DNA of 64,000 bases from Kingdonia uniflora (GCA_014058105.1 JACGCM010001948.1:1116001-1180000), one strand, 5' to 3'. Counted from the stretch's first letter, positions 25,055 to 36,849 are shown. Notes: generated by a model from the sequence alone, not told the origin. A program made the numbers and translations.

Positions 25055-25480
25055 CTATTTCTTACATTTTTGTATGTCGCTCTTACACCAATAAAATACT
25101 TGTGTTTGACCGACCTACATAACAACACTACTCTACTATCTCATACAGTACTGTTCAATTATTTCTTACATTTTTGTACGTCGCTCTTACACCAATGAAA
25201 TACTTGTGTTTGACCGACCTACATTACAGTACTTTTCTACTATCTCATACAAGTACTCTTCTACTATCTCATATATACAGAGCACATCTACAGTATCACA
25301 GATAACAAATGGGCTCACCCCAATTCTATTATTGCAGATCGATTATTACTTCAAACAATTCGATCTTTTACAGATCGATTATTGCTTCAGACAATTCGAT
25401 TTTCTATTACAGTACAGATTGACTATTACTTCAGATAAATCGATATTCTATCACATTACAGGTCAGTTATTGGTTCCCCG
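25055..25480 (+). repeat. Tandem repeats after integrase, outer element
   Basis: Two copies of a roughly 108-bp unit (TTTTTGTATGTCGCTCTTAC + ACCAATAAAATACTTGTG ...) occupy about 25060-25265. About four copies of a 36-45-bp unit follow (CAGATCGATTATTGCTTCAG + ACAATTCGAT) at 25335-25465. Both have degenerate counterparts in the inner element (11590-11650 and 11664-12040). Confidence 0.75.
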
Positions 25481-25899
25481 ATTCGGCTAACAGATTACAT
25501 ACTTTAAAACCACAGTTGGTTCATAAAAGTTCGATACGCATACACACAGATCATTAATTCTACCATCAAAGTTTAATATGCATAACCGTTACATTATCTA
25601 TTATATTTCAGGTGATCTAATACAAGTAGTTCACTTTTATATCAGTACCAGCGCCTCCTCAATCACTAAGTTAAGTCAGCGCATCATCACGTGACCTTTT
25701 ACCACGTTCCAGAGGATACAGGAGCATCAGTTATGGTGCCCTCGCAACAACAATTTGTCTTTCTTCCTCGCATAAACTTTTAGTGAGAATGCAAATTTTT
25801 GAAATAACACAATCCAGGTATTAAGTCCGCACTAGCTGCATATCACGCTTCACACCATTTACGATCATGTTGTCATGTATCGTATCTCTTTCTTTTTCA

Positions 25900-28800
25900 A
25901 GTCTCTTGAACTCGGACATGACAAGCATGACTGTCAAGTATTCTGCCATACAATCATGTTATTTCTTTGTTGCACACCTTATTTCCCTCGAGCTTAACTT
26001 TGTCAGGAATGACAAGCTCTGCAATCTTTCCCCTCGCCTTATTTAGTAAACTTTCCAAATCTTTACAACGCGCCGCCATCGCCAACTTTTCCTTAATAGA
26101 AGTTTTATTACGTGCTTTCATCACCGTTATGAACTCATCCATTTGTCCCAACATGACCAACGATTCCTCCATAGCAAACTAATTATGGAGCCTCTGATCA
26201 ACCTCTATGTTGAGATTCCATTGAGCCGTCACAAGATCCGCCCCCAATTCATTATTCAAATTAGTCAGCTTCACCACTGAAGTTTGATAGTCCATAACGT
26301 TTAATTCAAACCCTTGAATTACGTTCTCTAGCCCAATAAGTTTTCACCAGCTCACTTTGCTTCTTGTTAACTTCCTTTAACTTTTTTTCTTTAATATTAG
26401 CAACATTGCACATTCCTTCAAACTTACAAGCACGCTCATTTTTCTTCCTCACAGTAGCTCGAGCGCTAACCATTTCTGCCTCCTACTTAGTTACTTGCTC
26501 CGAGATATTACTTATATGACATTGAGCTTTTTCCATGTCCACTTCCTTTTTCCTCACTACCTCATTTAATTTCTCAATTTTTGCTTGCAGACTGGCTAGT
26601 TCAACCTCCTTTCTTTCCATTTTCTCGGACAAATGGCTTACCATACCTTGCCCCTCGATCATCCTCATCTCCATTTGTACATTTAACGCAACAACATTTT
26701 TTAGTACTTCACGATAAAAGTTCAAATCAGTGTTTAGTTTTTTGTTCAAAACGCGCAAAGCTTCACAATGACTTTAAACCTCCTTTATTTCAACCTGCAT
26801 CAACAATTTACTTTCACATACATAACAGTTCGTACAATAAAACAGTTAACAAGTCATCACAGTTCACATTTTCATTCACTACAATGGCATACGATCGATC
26901 TTACAACAATAAAATACTTGTGAACGATCGATTTACATCTCTATTTATATATATTTTACCATCCCAAACAAAACATATTTATTTATCATCAAAACAGTAT
27001 ACAGATATCTAATACATATGCAAGTTTTCAAACAGCTTAGATAATTTACTTTCTCGAGCTACGAGAAGACTGCCCCTATTTCCTGTTTGTCTTGGCATAT
27101 CTCCCTGCACATCCAAATGTGCAATAAAAGTCACCACCTCTTGCTGGCACTTCTTTCGCATGACCGAGGTATCAGGCTCACAACCTCCTCCCCATCCTCC
27201 TCTAACAAATTTTGTGCTAGCCTAGGAGCTGGTTTTTCAACAACTTTTTCCTCCTCATCCTTCGTAAACCACATATTTTCAGCCTTTTCATTCTCTACAT
27301 CAAAGTCTTTTCCACAATCCATAACATACTTCCTAAACTCGTTCTCTACCCTTGCCAATTCCCCTCCATAAAAATCAATCACACTCTTTATGTGGCGTTC
27401 ATGATCTGTCTAAGCCGCGACCTTTGCTCGAGTTGAATATAAATGATCTTTCAATTGCATATGCGCTCTGTGCAGACGCTTACGCGCATCCTTCTGTAAT
27501 AAACCCAAAACTTTCAACTCCCCTTCTACCTTCTGTCTAACAGTTGTTTCTTTTGTCAGTTGATTTGCCAGAGAGGTATTTTGTTCTGTACTTTGCCTCA
27601 ACACATTTTGCAACTCGTTTAACTCACCCTCTAACTTGACTTGCACCTCACTATGCTCTTTCCTTATTTTAAAAACAAAATCCTCATTGCTCTTAGATCC
27701 TATATAAAGCCAAGAGTATCAGGTAAGGGACCTACGTCACCCCATATAACAGACACATCAGCTTGAGTCGAGCATTTTTTTGCCTCTACGCTATGACAAT
27801 TACATGTCTCTTGAGCTAAAAATATAACTCGAGCTGTGTCAGGTACTACACCCCTTTTCCTTTAAGAGCTCTACATAAGCCTCTTTTAAACCTGCTTACT
27901 ATTTACTTCCTCCTCGAAATTAAATGTCAGAGTTACCAAAAGCTTATGATACCTGGCTTTATCACTCGGGTTAGTAAAACAAATCAAGTATTTAGCTTTT
28001 CGTACTAGCGCCCCTATATCCTCCTTTTTTCTTAAAACCTCATCCCTCTCTATTTTTATTTTTGCATATTTACATTGTAGATCATATAATTCTTTAAAAA
28101 AAATCTCCGAATTAGATTTAAATTGCCTTCTCTCATATTCAATTTTATTTAATACCTGTTGAATACGAGTCACAGAGTCCCTCACTCTACTCAACAATCT
28201 CTCTAGGGTGGTAACAATTCTTCTCAACCGATCTATCTCCTACACAGATTATAAAATTTATGTTATCAGTAACACATTCAAACAAGGCATAATAAACATA
28301 TGTCTATCAAACTTCGTAGTTTCAAAGCACACAGTAAACAGTCTCATCAATCAGAACAACACAAAATAGTTCGAACAAGATACCACAATGATATTAATTA
28401 TTCTTAACAATCTCTACCTCAGGCGGAGGCTTTACTTCAGTGCTTGCAACTAGAACTTGCTCAGCTTAAGGGGGGGGTACATTTACTGGAGTAGTAACAT
28501 CTTCAACCAGTTCATTTTCCGCATCCAAAGTAAAAACTGTCTCATGGAACCAACGCTCTAGGCCAAGATTGATATTGCCCTCGGTTAAACCAAAGTGACG
28601 GTAAGATTGGATCATATTGTCTCTACTAATCCTCACCTCCGCAAAAGCTTTCTCCAGGGTCTTTTCGCGCTCCGATAGTTCTGCATACCGTCTTCAGCAG
28701 CCTTCACCTTTTCTGCCTTGCTATCTTTCTCCTTCTCGAGCTCCTTTATCCGAGTTGTTTAAGCATCAAACTTCTGAGTAAGCTCTAAATACTCCTAGTT

Positions 28801-29130
28801 TCTCTTTTCAATAAAATTCGTAGCCCCTTTTACCAACATCGAGAGCTGCCCATACAATACACGAAATTAACAATAGACATATTAATCACAGTACAACAAA
28901 TAGAGCATATTAATACGTACATTCATTGTTTACTCTTGAAATGCCTCTTCGAGCTTCCTCAGCTCCGTCCCTGCCATTTTAAAACATCTTTATTCTATGT
29001 CCCTCAACTTGGCCACAGCCTTAACCCAAGTTTGGTCACTACCCTCGATCTCATGTTGTTTCCTTTTTAGAGACGTCTTTGCTATCTCTGGAGGAACGAC
29101 CTCACTCACTGTCTGCTGTTCCACAGGGAT
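25900..29130 (-). pseudogene. Antisense ORF region of the outer Tat element, 5' part lost
   Basis: Minus-strand frames run in order: 28227-27886, 27646-27410, 27382-27131, 26758-26483 and 26172-25954. They are rich in Glu, Lys and Gln with heptad-like stretches (VQMEMRMIEGQGMVSHLSEK, SLQAKIEKLNEVVRKKEVD), predicting long coiled coils. The part at 28.4-29.13 kb is comparable to inner 13.5-14.3 kb (the Leu/Ser-rich CGQLSMLV region and the MAGT start-like segment). The folded domain found upstream in the inner element is absent because the element ends at about 29130. Function unknown. Confidence 0.6.
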
Positions 29131-30070
29131 TTTTCAAAGACATATGGATGATATCTTTGCATAATACTTTAGTTTTTACTGTGTTTTTATTGACGATATC
29201 CTTATCTTCAGTAATACACTAGGTGAACATCCATATTATTATCAATAGAATGAAAGAAAGAAGGACTAGTAATGTCCGAGAAAAAAGTAGTAATTTACCA
29301 AACAAAAATTAAGTTTTTAGGCTTAGAAATTGAGGATGTAAAACATTGTCTTCAACCTCATATTCTAAATAATATCCAACATTTTCCTAGTAAAATCAAG
29401 AATAAGAACCAATTACAAAGATTTTTAGGTTGCCTAACATATGCAGAAGCATATATCTACAAGCTGGTAGAAATGAGAAAACCTCTCCAAGCTAAACTCA
29501 AAAAGGCTGTTCCATGGAATTGGACACCAGCATGCATTATCTATATAGAGAAAGTCAAAAAACAAATAAAGAACTTACCAGGCCTTTATCATCCTTCACC
29601 CAATGATAAAATGGTGATTGAAATAGATACATCCAATGAATATTGGGGTGTTGTGCTCAAAGCCCAGGTTATCACAATTAATGGAAGCATGGAAGAATAC
29701 TTGTGTAGGTATACTTCTGGTTCTTTTCAAACTGCTGAATTAAATTATCACTCCAATGAAAAAGAATATTTAGCAGTCAAAAAAGTTATTAAAAAATTTG
29801 CAATATATTTTTTATCACAAAGATTTATAGTCATAAGTGATAATAAGAATTTTGGTTATTTCTTAAGAACTAATATTGCAGGAGACTACAAACAAGGAAG
29901 GTTATTGCGATGGCAACAATGGTTTAATTATTATTAATTTGATGTAGAGCATATTGTAGGGACAAAGAATTGCCTGGAAGATGCTCTTACTAGAGAATTA
30001 ACAAATCTTTCAATATTCATGTTTTTAGGAACACACAAGATACGAAACACAAAAATGGAACAAGACTTGG
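29131..30070 (+). pseudogene. Endogenous Caulimoviridae RT/RNase H fragment
   Basis: The sequence starts inside the RT palm: a QRHMDDIF segment, then FIDDILIFS (about 29188-29214), the catalytic box of pararetrovirus RT. A stop and a frame change follow. A 221-codon frame (29272-29937) then holds the RT thumb and RNase H, with FLGLEIEDVK, LQRFLGCLTYAEAYI, IEIDTSNEYWG (first Asp), YHSNEKEYLAV (Glu) and ISDNKNFGYFLRTN (Asp). These are hallmarks of plant pararetroviruses rather than gypsy elements. The frame is stopped at 29935-29937, with homologous sequence to about 30010. The capsid, movement, protease and RT fingers are absent. This is an old integrated copy, not a complete genome. Confidence 0.85.
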
Positions 30071-30111
30071 ATACTGAGATCCAAGAATTAGAACTACAAA
30101 TGTTGTAAAAA

Positions 30112-31600
30112 ATGATGAAAATCCTTCAGCTCAAACAAAAGCGAAAGCTTATACCTTCAATTACCGAAGAAGAAGAAGAAAAAAAAAAAGACCCGAGAGG
30201 ATCATATTACCAAGAAATGTTCAACATTTCAAACAGTCCAGAACGTCAAAGTTCTTTAGGAGAATCAAACCCTCCACAAGAGTCACAATTCAAAAGAGGA
30301 TTTCAACTCCTCAACAAGATATAATGAGAAATCATCCAACTTAATGTGATCTGAGGATTCGTATACCCCAAATTAGTCTTCACAGGCTTTAGGAGACATT
30401 AAAGCCCCAAAATACTATGTTATTTTTAATACTGGCAATGCAGGGATCTACACATCCTGGCCGAAACTAGCACAAAAGTGATTGGAAAGCATTCAAAACA
30501 TGGCAAGAAGCAGACCAGGCTTTCAAAAGCTACACTGAAAAAAAAAAGATGAGGGTCCTCCAACCCATCCAACAGTACTAAAGGAAGAACCGATGAGGCC
30601 AGTAGACTTAGTTGACAAGTTCGCTAGTAAGAAATGAACTGATATTGTCAAATCGGCTAACATCGTTACCCAAACCAATACCCTAGGAAAATTGGCCATC
30701 ATAGCCCCTACGAAATATGAAAATTCTAACCAGTTCAGCTTACCAAGAGGCCCAATGCCATAAGGTATTAAACCCATAAATCACACAACCCAACAAAGTC
30801 AGTTATGAGATAGGAACAATAACCCCAACAATATGGTATTATTGGTCCAACAAGGCGAGACAAGACGAAGGTCAAGACTTCGACCTGTTGGGAATCTATT
30901 CCATTAACAGGCCAGTTACAGAAAGCAAATTCAACGTTTACAGCACTGCTGACCCAAAAATAGTCTACCAATTATTCATGTGCGAATTAATTGATTGTTG
31001 CTATCTGTCAAGCAATCTCTTAGAATTAAAATCTCTTAGAATTAATCTCTAAGAGATCCCAGATAATTTCTATCACAGTTTAATTCTAAGAAGGGGATAA
31101 AACCCCATACCACTTTATCAAGATGGGTTTAGCACCAAACGAACGAGAAGAACCAAGGCTTTTGTTCCTGAATCCAAGAAAAGAACAGGTGAAACATCTC
31201 CATAAAGAAAGAGCAATGATGCTCAGCCAAATCCTTTTTGAGATCAGAAAAATTAACTGGGAAAGTAGGGTAAAAATAAATTACCAAACCCCAAAAATCA
31301 TCCTAACAAGCATATTCCCTTCGCCAATCAGCAGTGAAGATAGAACAAAAATAATGAATTTTGAGCAGGGCATTCAACGAAGGCACTTTGGATGTCTCAG
31401 ATAACACCAAAAAGGCATTCTGCAAGGAGGCTAGAAGACAGGCGAGAGGACCACAAGTGTCCTTATTGCCCCAGGAAGGAAGTTGTCTATTTACCTGAAA
31501 GACCTTACCCAGGTGAAGAATTCTAAAAAAGAAAAGAAGTGGGTCCATACCCATGTGCCAAAGAAGTTGCCAACACAAAGATAGGTCCACATTAACGACC
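30112..31600 (+). pseudogene. Pararetroviral downstream region with viroplasmin-like domain
   Basis: After a short 70-codon Glu/Lys-rich frame (30112-30324), the sequence at about 30405-30465 reads KYYVIFNTGNAGIYTSW. This resembles the N-terminal domain of the caulimovirus inclusion-body/transactivator protein (viroplasmin). It is followed, after a stop and frame changes, by WKAFKTWQEADQAFKSYTEK. Further fragments at 30840-31015 and 31123-31404 (93 codons) plausibly belong to the same viral ORF. Order after RT/RNase H matches Caulimoviridae with a separate last ORF. Several stops and frameshifts are visible. Assignment of the 31.1-31.6 kb part is weaker. Confidence 0.6.
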
Positions 31601-31794
31601 TAAACATCTCTATCTAGAGGGAAGCGTCGTCGCGAGGAGCGACGACCTAAACATCCATTTTGCAAATTAGAACGTTGAAACCGGAGTTAACGAAAGCGAA
31701 TGAATCGCAATTCAAAAAGATGTTGGGAATACAACCACATTAACGACCTTCAAGCGAGTAGTGTGCACAACAAAACGCAGCAAGGAGATCAGAT
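31600..31794. other. Junction between pararetroviral and gag-only element
   Basis: ACGACCTAAACATC occurs twice (31597 and 31665) flanking a short palindrome GTCGTCGCGAGGAGCGACGAC (about 31628). No LTR matching 33767-34097 was found here, so the left end of the next element is unresolved. Confidence 0.4.
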
Positions 31795-33640
31795 CATGCC
31801 GGCATCAGCCCTTACGAAAGCTACTACGGCAACAGACCCGGTCATGCTAAGCATAACAGATTTTTTGGCCTAGACCACGTAACAGCCGGCCCAAGCTTTT
31901 GCAGCCCAAGACCCAAACCGTCACCCTCTCTTACCAGATCTGAATCAAACCCAACGGGCCATGATCCAAAACTTCAAAACATACCCAACTCATAACAGAT
32001 CTGGACCGCACCAAGCCTTTACAGCCCAAAGCCCTGAGTTCGGTGACAACAATCCGGAGTGGTGGTCTCCTCACCAAACAACCACCAGTGCAACTCTCCT
32101 TCACGCCCCTCCGGCGTTCAACTACAAACCTCTTCCGACAACCTCTTCTCCAACTGGGATTGGCGGTCATGCCACCCCGTAACGACAGATCCATCACAAC
32201 AATTCTTCTCAAAGAACGCCAACCACGATCAACATCATCAACACCGGTTAACTATGAACCATTATGCTCGCCGAGGAGAACAGCCGGTGTAGAGAGAACA
32301 ACTCTTCACCAAGAGAGAGTTGTTGAACCACGGCTTTGACCCGAGAGTTCCACCAGAAATTCCAACATATCGGCCATCCTACACCGGCTTACCAATTACG
32401 ACAGCCCCTCTACCGACTGGAAGTAACATGCGCTGACCTCCTTCCTTGACTTCCCCGTTAGGCGCACATGGGACAACCCTTCCCCCTAAAGACCCATACC
32501 GTGACAAACCTAATATCGACTCTGGTAAACGGCAAACGTCGGGGCTAAACCCCAAATATGGCTTCGAATACCGAACGCCCTACAATGATGAATGGGAACC
32601 ACAAGATGATGATGTGTTCAGTGTTCAGTGTTCAGTGTTCAATCAATTGGGAGACGTAAAACTGTAGGTTCTCGTTATATTCCAGCTAGAGAGAGAGAAC
32701 GGCAATTCAACGGGAGAGACTGGGGCCGTGGTTCTCACCCCCCGGTTGACACCACATTGCATGACCGTTACCGACAACGACCACTTGGTTCACCTCCTCG
32801 TCCGCCAAGGCATCCGTATGCTACGACTTGGCAAGATGATGAGTACAGTTCAGACTCTGAAGAAGAACTACGACCACAGCTGCCTTGAAAGGGTAAGAAG
32901 AATGATATTAAAGCATTGGCCAAAGCTATTTTTGAACAGACGCATGATGTTCATCTCAAAGTGCCAGAGTTCACTGGAAAATCTGATGCAGACGCCTTTA
33001 TCGAATGGTTGGATAAGGTTGAACGTATTTTCAACTACAGTAAATATAGGGACCCAAAGTAAGTAATGATCATTGAATCCCGCCTTACTGGTTTTGCTCT
33101 CACTTGGTGGAACAGTGTTCAACAAGCGAGGCGTACAGCGGGTTACCGTCCTATTTCAAAATGGTGGAAAATGCGGAGAGAGTTGAAGGAGAGGTTTATC
33201 CCTATGAACTACGGCGAGGTTGCATTTGGGAAACTTCAGTCCCTCAAAATGGGTCTCTCTTCCCTTGATGATTACACTAACCAGTATTATCTCCTTGAGG
33301 CACGTGCAGGCCTTTATGAGACTGAACAACAACGGGTTAGTAGGTACAAGTCTGATCTGACGAAGAAGCTCCAAGAGGCAACAACACTTCAACCTGTCTT
33401 TTGTCTTGCTGAAATTATACAGTTGGCCAAACAGGCGAACAAGTTACACGTGCAGTATCGCCCTCTGGTTCCAACAGCAACACCAACAACCCTAGCTATT
33501 CCAGTAGCCACTGCACCAAGTATCTTTGTCTTAGGTAACTGTTATGGATGTGGTAAATCGAGGCACCAAAAACGTGATTGTTCTGCATTCGCGAGGAAGG
33601 TCTGCCTAATTGTGGATGGATGCATGAGAGCGTGATAGCA
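31795..33640 (+). pseudogene. gag of a Ty3/gypsy-type element lacking pol
   Basis: A Pro/Ser/Thr-rich N-terminal region with several frame changes leads to a gag core. It has KVPEFTGKSDADAFIEWLDK (about 32960), then a stop, then a 189-codon frame (33066-33635) with LTGFALTWWNSVQQARR, LKERFIPMNYGEVAFGKLQS and DYTNQYYLLEARAGL. A CCHC zinc knuckle follows (CYGCGKSRHQKRDC, about 33541-33582). A four-copy 7-bp repeat at 32614-32641 shifts the frame. No protease, RT or integrase follows; only about 130 bp separates the gag end from the LTR. Confidence 0.8.
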
Positions 33641-33766
33641 ACAGTTCAACGTGTTCTACAAGATGAAGATCAAGAGGAGACTAGAATGCACACTACATAC
33701 GTGCGTGAGTCCTCAGGAGCACCGCCCCTTTGAATTCGTGGACGAAATCTTCTTAGACGGAGGGTT

Positions 33767-34097
33767 TGATGTGACACATACCTCATAAGGTCGTCTACCT
33801 TCGTGTGATCTATGTTTATTTGATGTTTTATATTTTATGCTTAGCTTAAGCTCTGTTAGAGAGATCTAATATGAGTTATTAGCAGTTTCCCAATTTAAGT
33901 AGAATTTTATTTCAATTAGAATTAAGAATCCCCCCATTGTGTTCTATAAAAAGAGACTAGGTTATTTGTTTTTTAGTTAATTTTGATTAATAAAAATTGA
34001 TTTATTTAGTTGAAACCTTAATTTTCTCTAACTCTCAAACACAACGTGATTTTCTTACGAATCTCGCTTCCGCGTACGTAGTATTCACGTCACATCA
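33767..34097 (+). repeat. LTR at the 3' side of the gag-only element
   Basis: A 331-bp unit with perfect 9-bp inverted ends, TGATGTGAC ... GTCACATCA. It contains a TATA-like CTATAAAAAGAGACTAGG at 33945 and a polyadenylation-like AATAAAAATT near 33990. A purine-rich AGACGGAGGGTT lies just before it and can serve as a polypurine tract. No second copy was found upstream of gag, so the 5' LTR is missing or unrecognisable. Confidence 0.7.
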
Positions 34098-35817
34098 ATA
34101 CCAGTCAACCCTGACTAAGAGTGAAACTTTGCTGACATTTTTTAACCCATTTCACCAAGATATGAGTTAACAATAGGAAAGGATCAAGGTAGAAATATAG
34201 CTTTAATTCTCTAAACTTTTCTTTTAACCCATGTCATGGTGGACATGGTCTAAGCATGTCAGCAAAATCAAATTCTATTTAATAAAGAGATAACTCGATC
34301 ATTTACAAGTCAATAACAGCTTCATCTCATTCACTTGACTTCAAGTTTTACAGGAAATACTTCACAACTCAACAAATGAATAATAGTAAAATTAGTTTTC
34401 CTGATTGCTAAAATACCCAGTTGCATTCCAAGATAACAGATACAACAGCGTTTACTAGAAAGAACAAACTGGCATACAAGTTACAACTGTAGACTTAACT
34501 TAATAAAATAAATGAATAAAATATTCAGATGTATAGCAGAAAAAATTTCAGATTATGAAGGTTTCCGTATATTTAGCTTTCATAGTCTGTGTGATGATAG
34601 TTTATGGAAAAACAGGTCCTTGGAGCAGTGTGACAAAATCTGGTTACCTTCATTTTTTAACTGCAATGAACAGTAGAAGCAGTAATAAGAAAGTGTTGTA
34701 GTATCCAGATTCCAGAAGAAGCAAAGGGAAAAATAGAGCGATGGCAAGTACTCGGTTTTCAAAGTTTATGCCATACTATTAAGTCAAAAGAGAGAATGCT
34801 AAGGAAAAAACTTATAATGTATCAAGAGACGCAAAAAAGAGTACCATGGTCTGTTATAGCACATCATTGTGGACATCTTGATTATATTGTTATTATATGC
34901 ATATCAATTACACTTGGTAGCCATCACCAGCCAGATTTTTTTGTTTTTAATTTCCCAGAGGCCTGAAGAATCGTATACGTGTTAGACAAAAAACATTTAG
35001 TATCATTGAAAACCTAATATAACTTTGTTGGGTAATCAAACATCAAATAACTCAGATCGGCGAGGGAGAAAAGGTTACATATTTACCAACGCAAAAGACT
35101 TTCCGCATTACAGGTTAGCGGGAGAAAACAAAACAAAAACCGAGGAGGATCCAAGCAGTTTTATTAACTTGGAGAAATCTAGAGTATTGGTAAATATAAG
35201 AGCCTTGCAAAATACAATGAAGTAATTATAAGGCCGTGTAGGAAGAACGAGCTGGTCACATGACCATCTCAAAACACAACCTGACAGGGATTGGATTTGG
35301 ACAACAACTTGGAATTGTGTTCAGTTGGAATGAGTTTGTTTCAACCCGAAAATATTGGATGGTGGGGTTCGGGCAGTGGGCTTGGATAAAAATATTTTTT
35401 ATATGTTGAGATAGTGACCTGAACACATGGACTTCAATTTGAAGATTCAATTAGCTACCACCAGGCCAACTTCCTCCTGCTCATGTAAAACTCTTAGATT
35501 TTTCGCCCCTTGTATAGTTGTATGTCGCCCTTCTTCTTGGTGCGGCAATAACCAAAATAAGGGCTCTTCGTCTCTCTCGATTTCGTAAACAGCCATACAT
35601 TTCTCTCTCGTTTGTGATCTTTTTTAAACTGTGTGGGTACACTTTTACAAGTCGTATATCAATGATCACGTGAATTTAGGTACATGCAATCCCGCCCAAC
35701 CCAGCGGGTTTGGGTTTAATTTCTTAGCTCAAGGCCAGGTTGGTGGCCGGTGGGTTAGTTAGTTTCCGAGTTGGGATTTGGACCTCTCAAACCACCCAAC
35801 TTGTAGCCCTGGGAAGG
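34098..35817. other. Intergenic region, nothing recognised
   Basis: AT-rich sequence with only short frames. The open frames at 34580-34762 (minus), 35025-35225 (plus), 35256-35450 (minus) and 35481-35669 (minus) show no motif that I recognise. Confidence 0.5.
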
Positions 35818-36180
35818 TGTTAAGACCCTAATACCATTGCGTCAATTGTGCAGTATTTAATGATCTCAACTCAAGGATCCTAACATCCCACCACGCTTCA
35901 AATAACTGGTCTCAGATTAGGTCTTCGCCCTCGAAGTCTATACTAAAAGAGCCCTAATGTCTTCGCCCACGCATTCCATTTATAGTGAGCCCCGTTATGC
36001 CGACGTTTAGGCACCTCTTTAGTCCCCGGCTAAATGACGCAACCAAACGCAGCCGTGGAGATTCGAATCCTAGTGGTTGGCACTGATACTAAATGCTAAG
36101 ACCCCAATACCATTGCACCAATTAAAACCCAGGCGTTAAGTGAGCGGTATTTAATGGTCTTAACCCCAAGGATCCTAATT
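35818..36180 (-). mobile_element. TRIM (terminal-repeat retrotransposon in miniature)
   Basis: Two short direct repeats, 35818-35885 (68 bp) and 36094-36180 (87 bp), flank about 210 bp with no ORF. Read on the minus strand, each repeat begins TGTTAGGATCC or its degenerate form and ends GGTCTTAACA or GGTCTTAGCA, so it has TG...CA ends with TGTTA/TAACA inversion. The left repeat in that orientation is followed by TTAGTATCAGTGCC, close to the initiator-tRNA-Met primer-binding sequence TGGTATCAGAGC. A purine-rich GCGTGGTGGGA precedes the other repeat. A clear 5-bp target duplication was not found. Confidence 0.72.
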
Positions 36181-36849
36181 GGCATAAAAGTGAGAGAACA
36201 GAAAATACATGATACTGTAGGCCAAATGCAAAATGCTGAATGCGCTAGGTACGACCCATCCAAAAGGAACTGAATTGAAGAAACACGAACAAATCCCAAC
36301 CGCCAATTCGTAATGCTGTAACAGATGGTCGAAAGAATCTCCAAGTGTCACATATTAGCAAATATATTCATGGACTGGTTTCTAGCAATTAGATTGTCCA
36401 TGGAGAAAATTATTTCTAATCCAGTGGTACAAGCTAAATTACGAGACCCATTTTGTAATCTTTAACTTTGATGTCAAGGAGTAAGTTACAGTGATATGCC
36501 AGAACTTATATGCATATCCACTTAGTAAAGTCGGGTTAAGGCCCAAACTACACCCAAAATACCTACGCGATAGTGGTGTGTACAGTTTCAGTTTTAATCC
36601 AGGATCCTAACAAGCGGCACACTCCACAATCAATTGAGTTTATAAGCCATTAGGTGAGGTTAAAAGATACTAGGTTTAATTCTACATTTCAAAACTTGTA
36701 AGCAAGCGCAAGTGAGTCCACTGATATAAGTTTAACACATTAAATAAAGCACATTCTTTATTCTGTGAAGCACAGAAGAATGGAAGACACATTTGATTTC
36801 AACTGAAAGCAGTAATAAAAACGACCTTAAGAAAATGACATACCGAGCG
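36181..36849. other. 3' flank of CNX2
   Basis: Non-coding DNA downstream of the CNX2 stop. Another TRIM-like fragment ending GGATCCTAACA occurs near 36605. The rest holds no recognisable feature; CNX2 3' UTR probably occupies the right part. Confidence 0.45.

Larger units (their letters stand above)
4859..29130 (+). mobile_element. Outer Tat-type Ty3/gypsy retrotransposon, 3'-truncated, split by nested element
   Basis: The element's 5' LTR begins at 4859, is interrupted at 5075 by the inner element, resumes at 19076 and ends TTACA at 19424. A primer-binding-like sequence follows (TTGGTCCCGTCAGTGGGAAC). Internal order is gag, protease, RT, RNase H, second RNase H, integrase, tandem repeats and an antisense coiled-coil ORF, an order known for the Tat lineage (Retand, Grande, Ogre relatives). 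About 10.3 kb belongs to this element once the inner one is subtracted. It stops at about 29130 in the middle of the antisense ORF, where pararetroviral sequence starts; no 3' LTR is visible. All coding parts carry stops or frameshifts. Confidence 0.8.

Noticed and set aside
26535..27540. Plus-strand frames up to 143 codons
   Set aside because: They mirror the minus-strand coiled-coil frames of the outer Tat element and have no motif.
32043..32339. Overlapping plus and minus frames of 73-98 codons
   Set aside because: Low-complexity Pro/Ser/Thr gag N-terminal sequence read in alternative frames; only the gag direction makes sense with downstream motifs.
36055..36075. GATTCGAATCC, similar to a tRNA B box, suggesting a SINE
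   Set aside because: No matching A box at the right distance and no tRNA-like head; terminal direct repeats and a primer-binding site explain the unit better as a TRIM.
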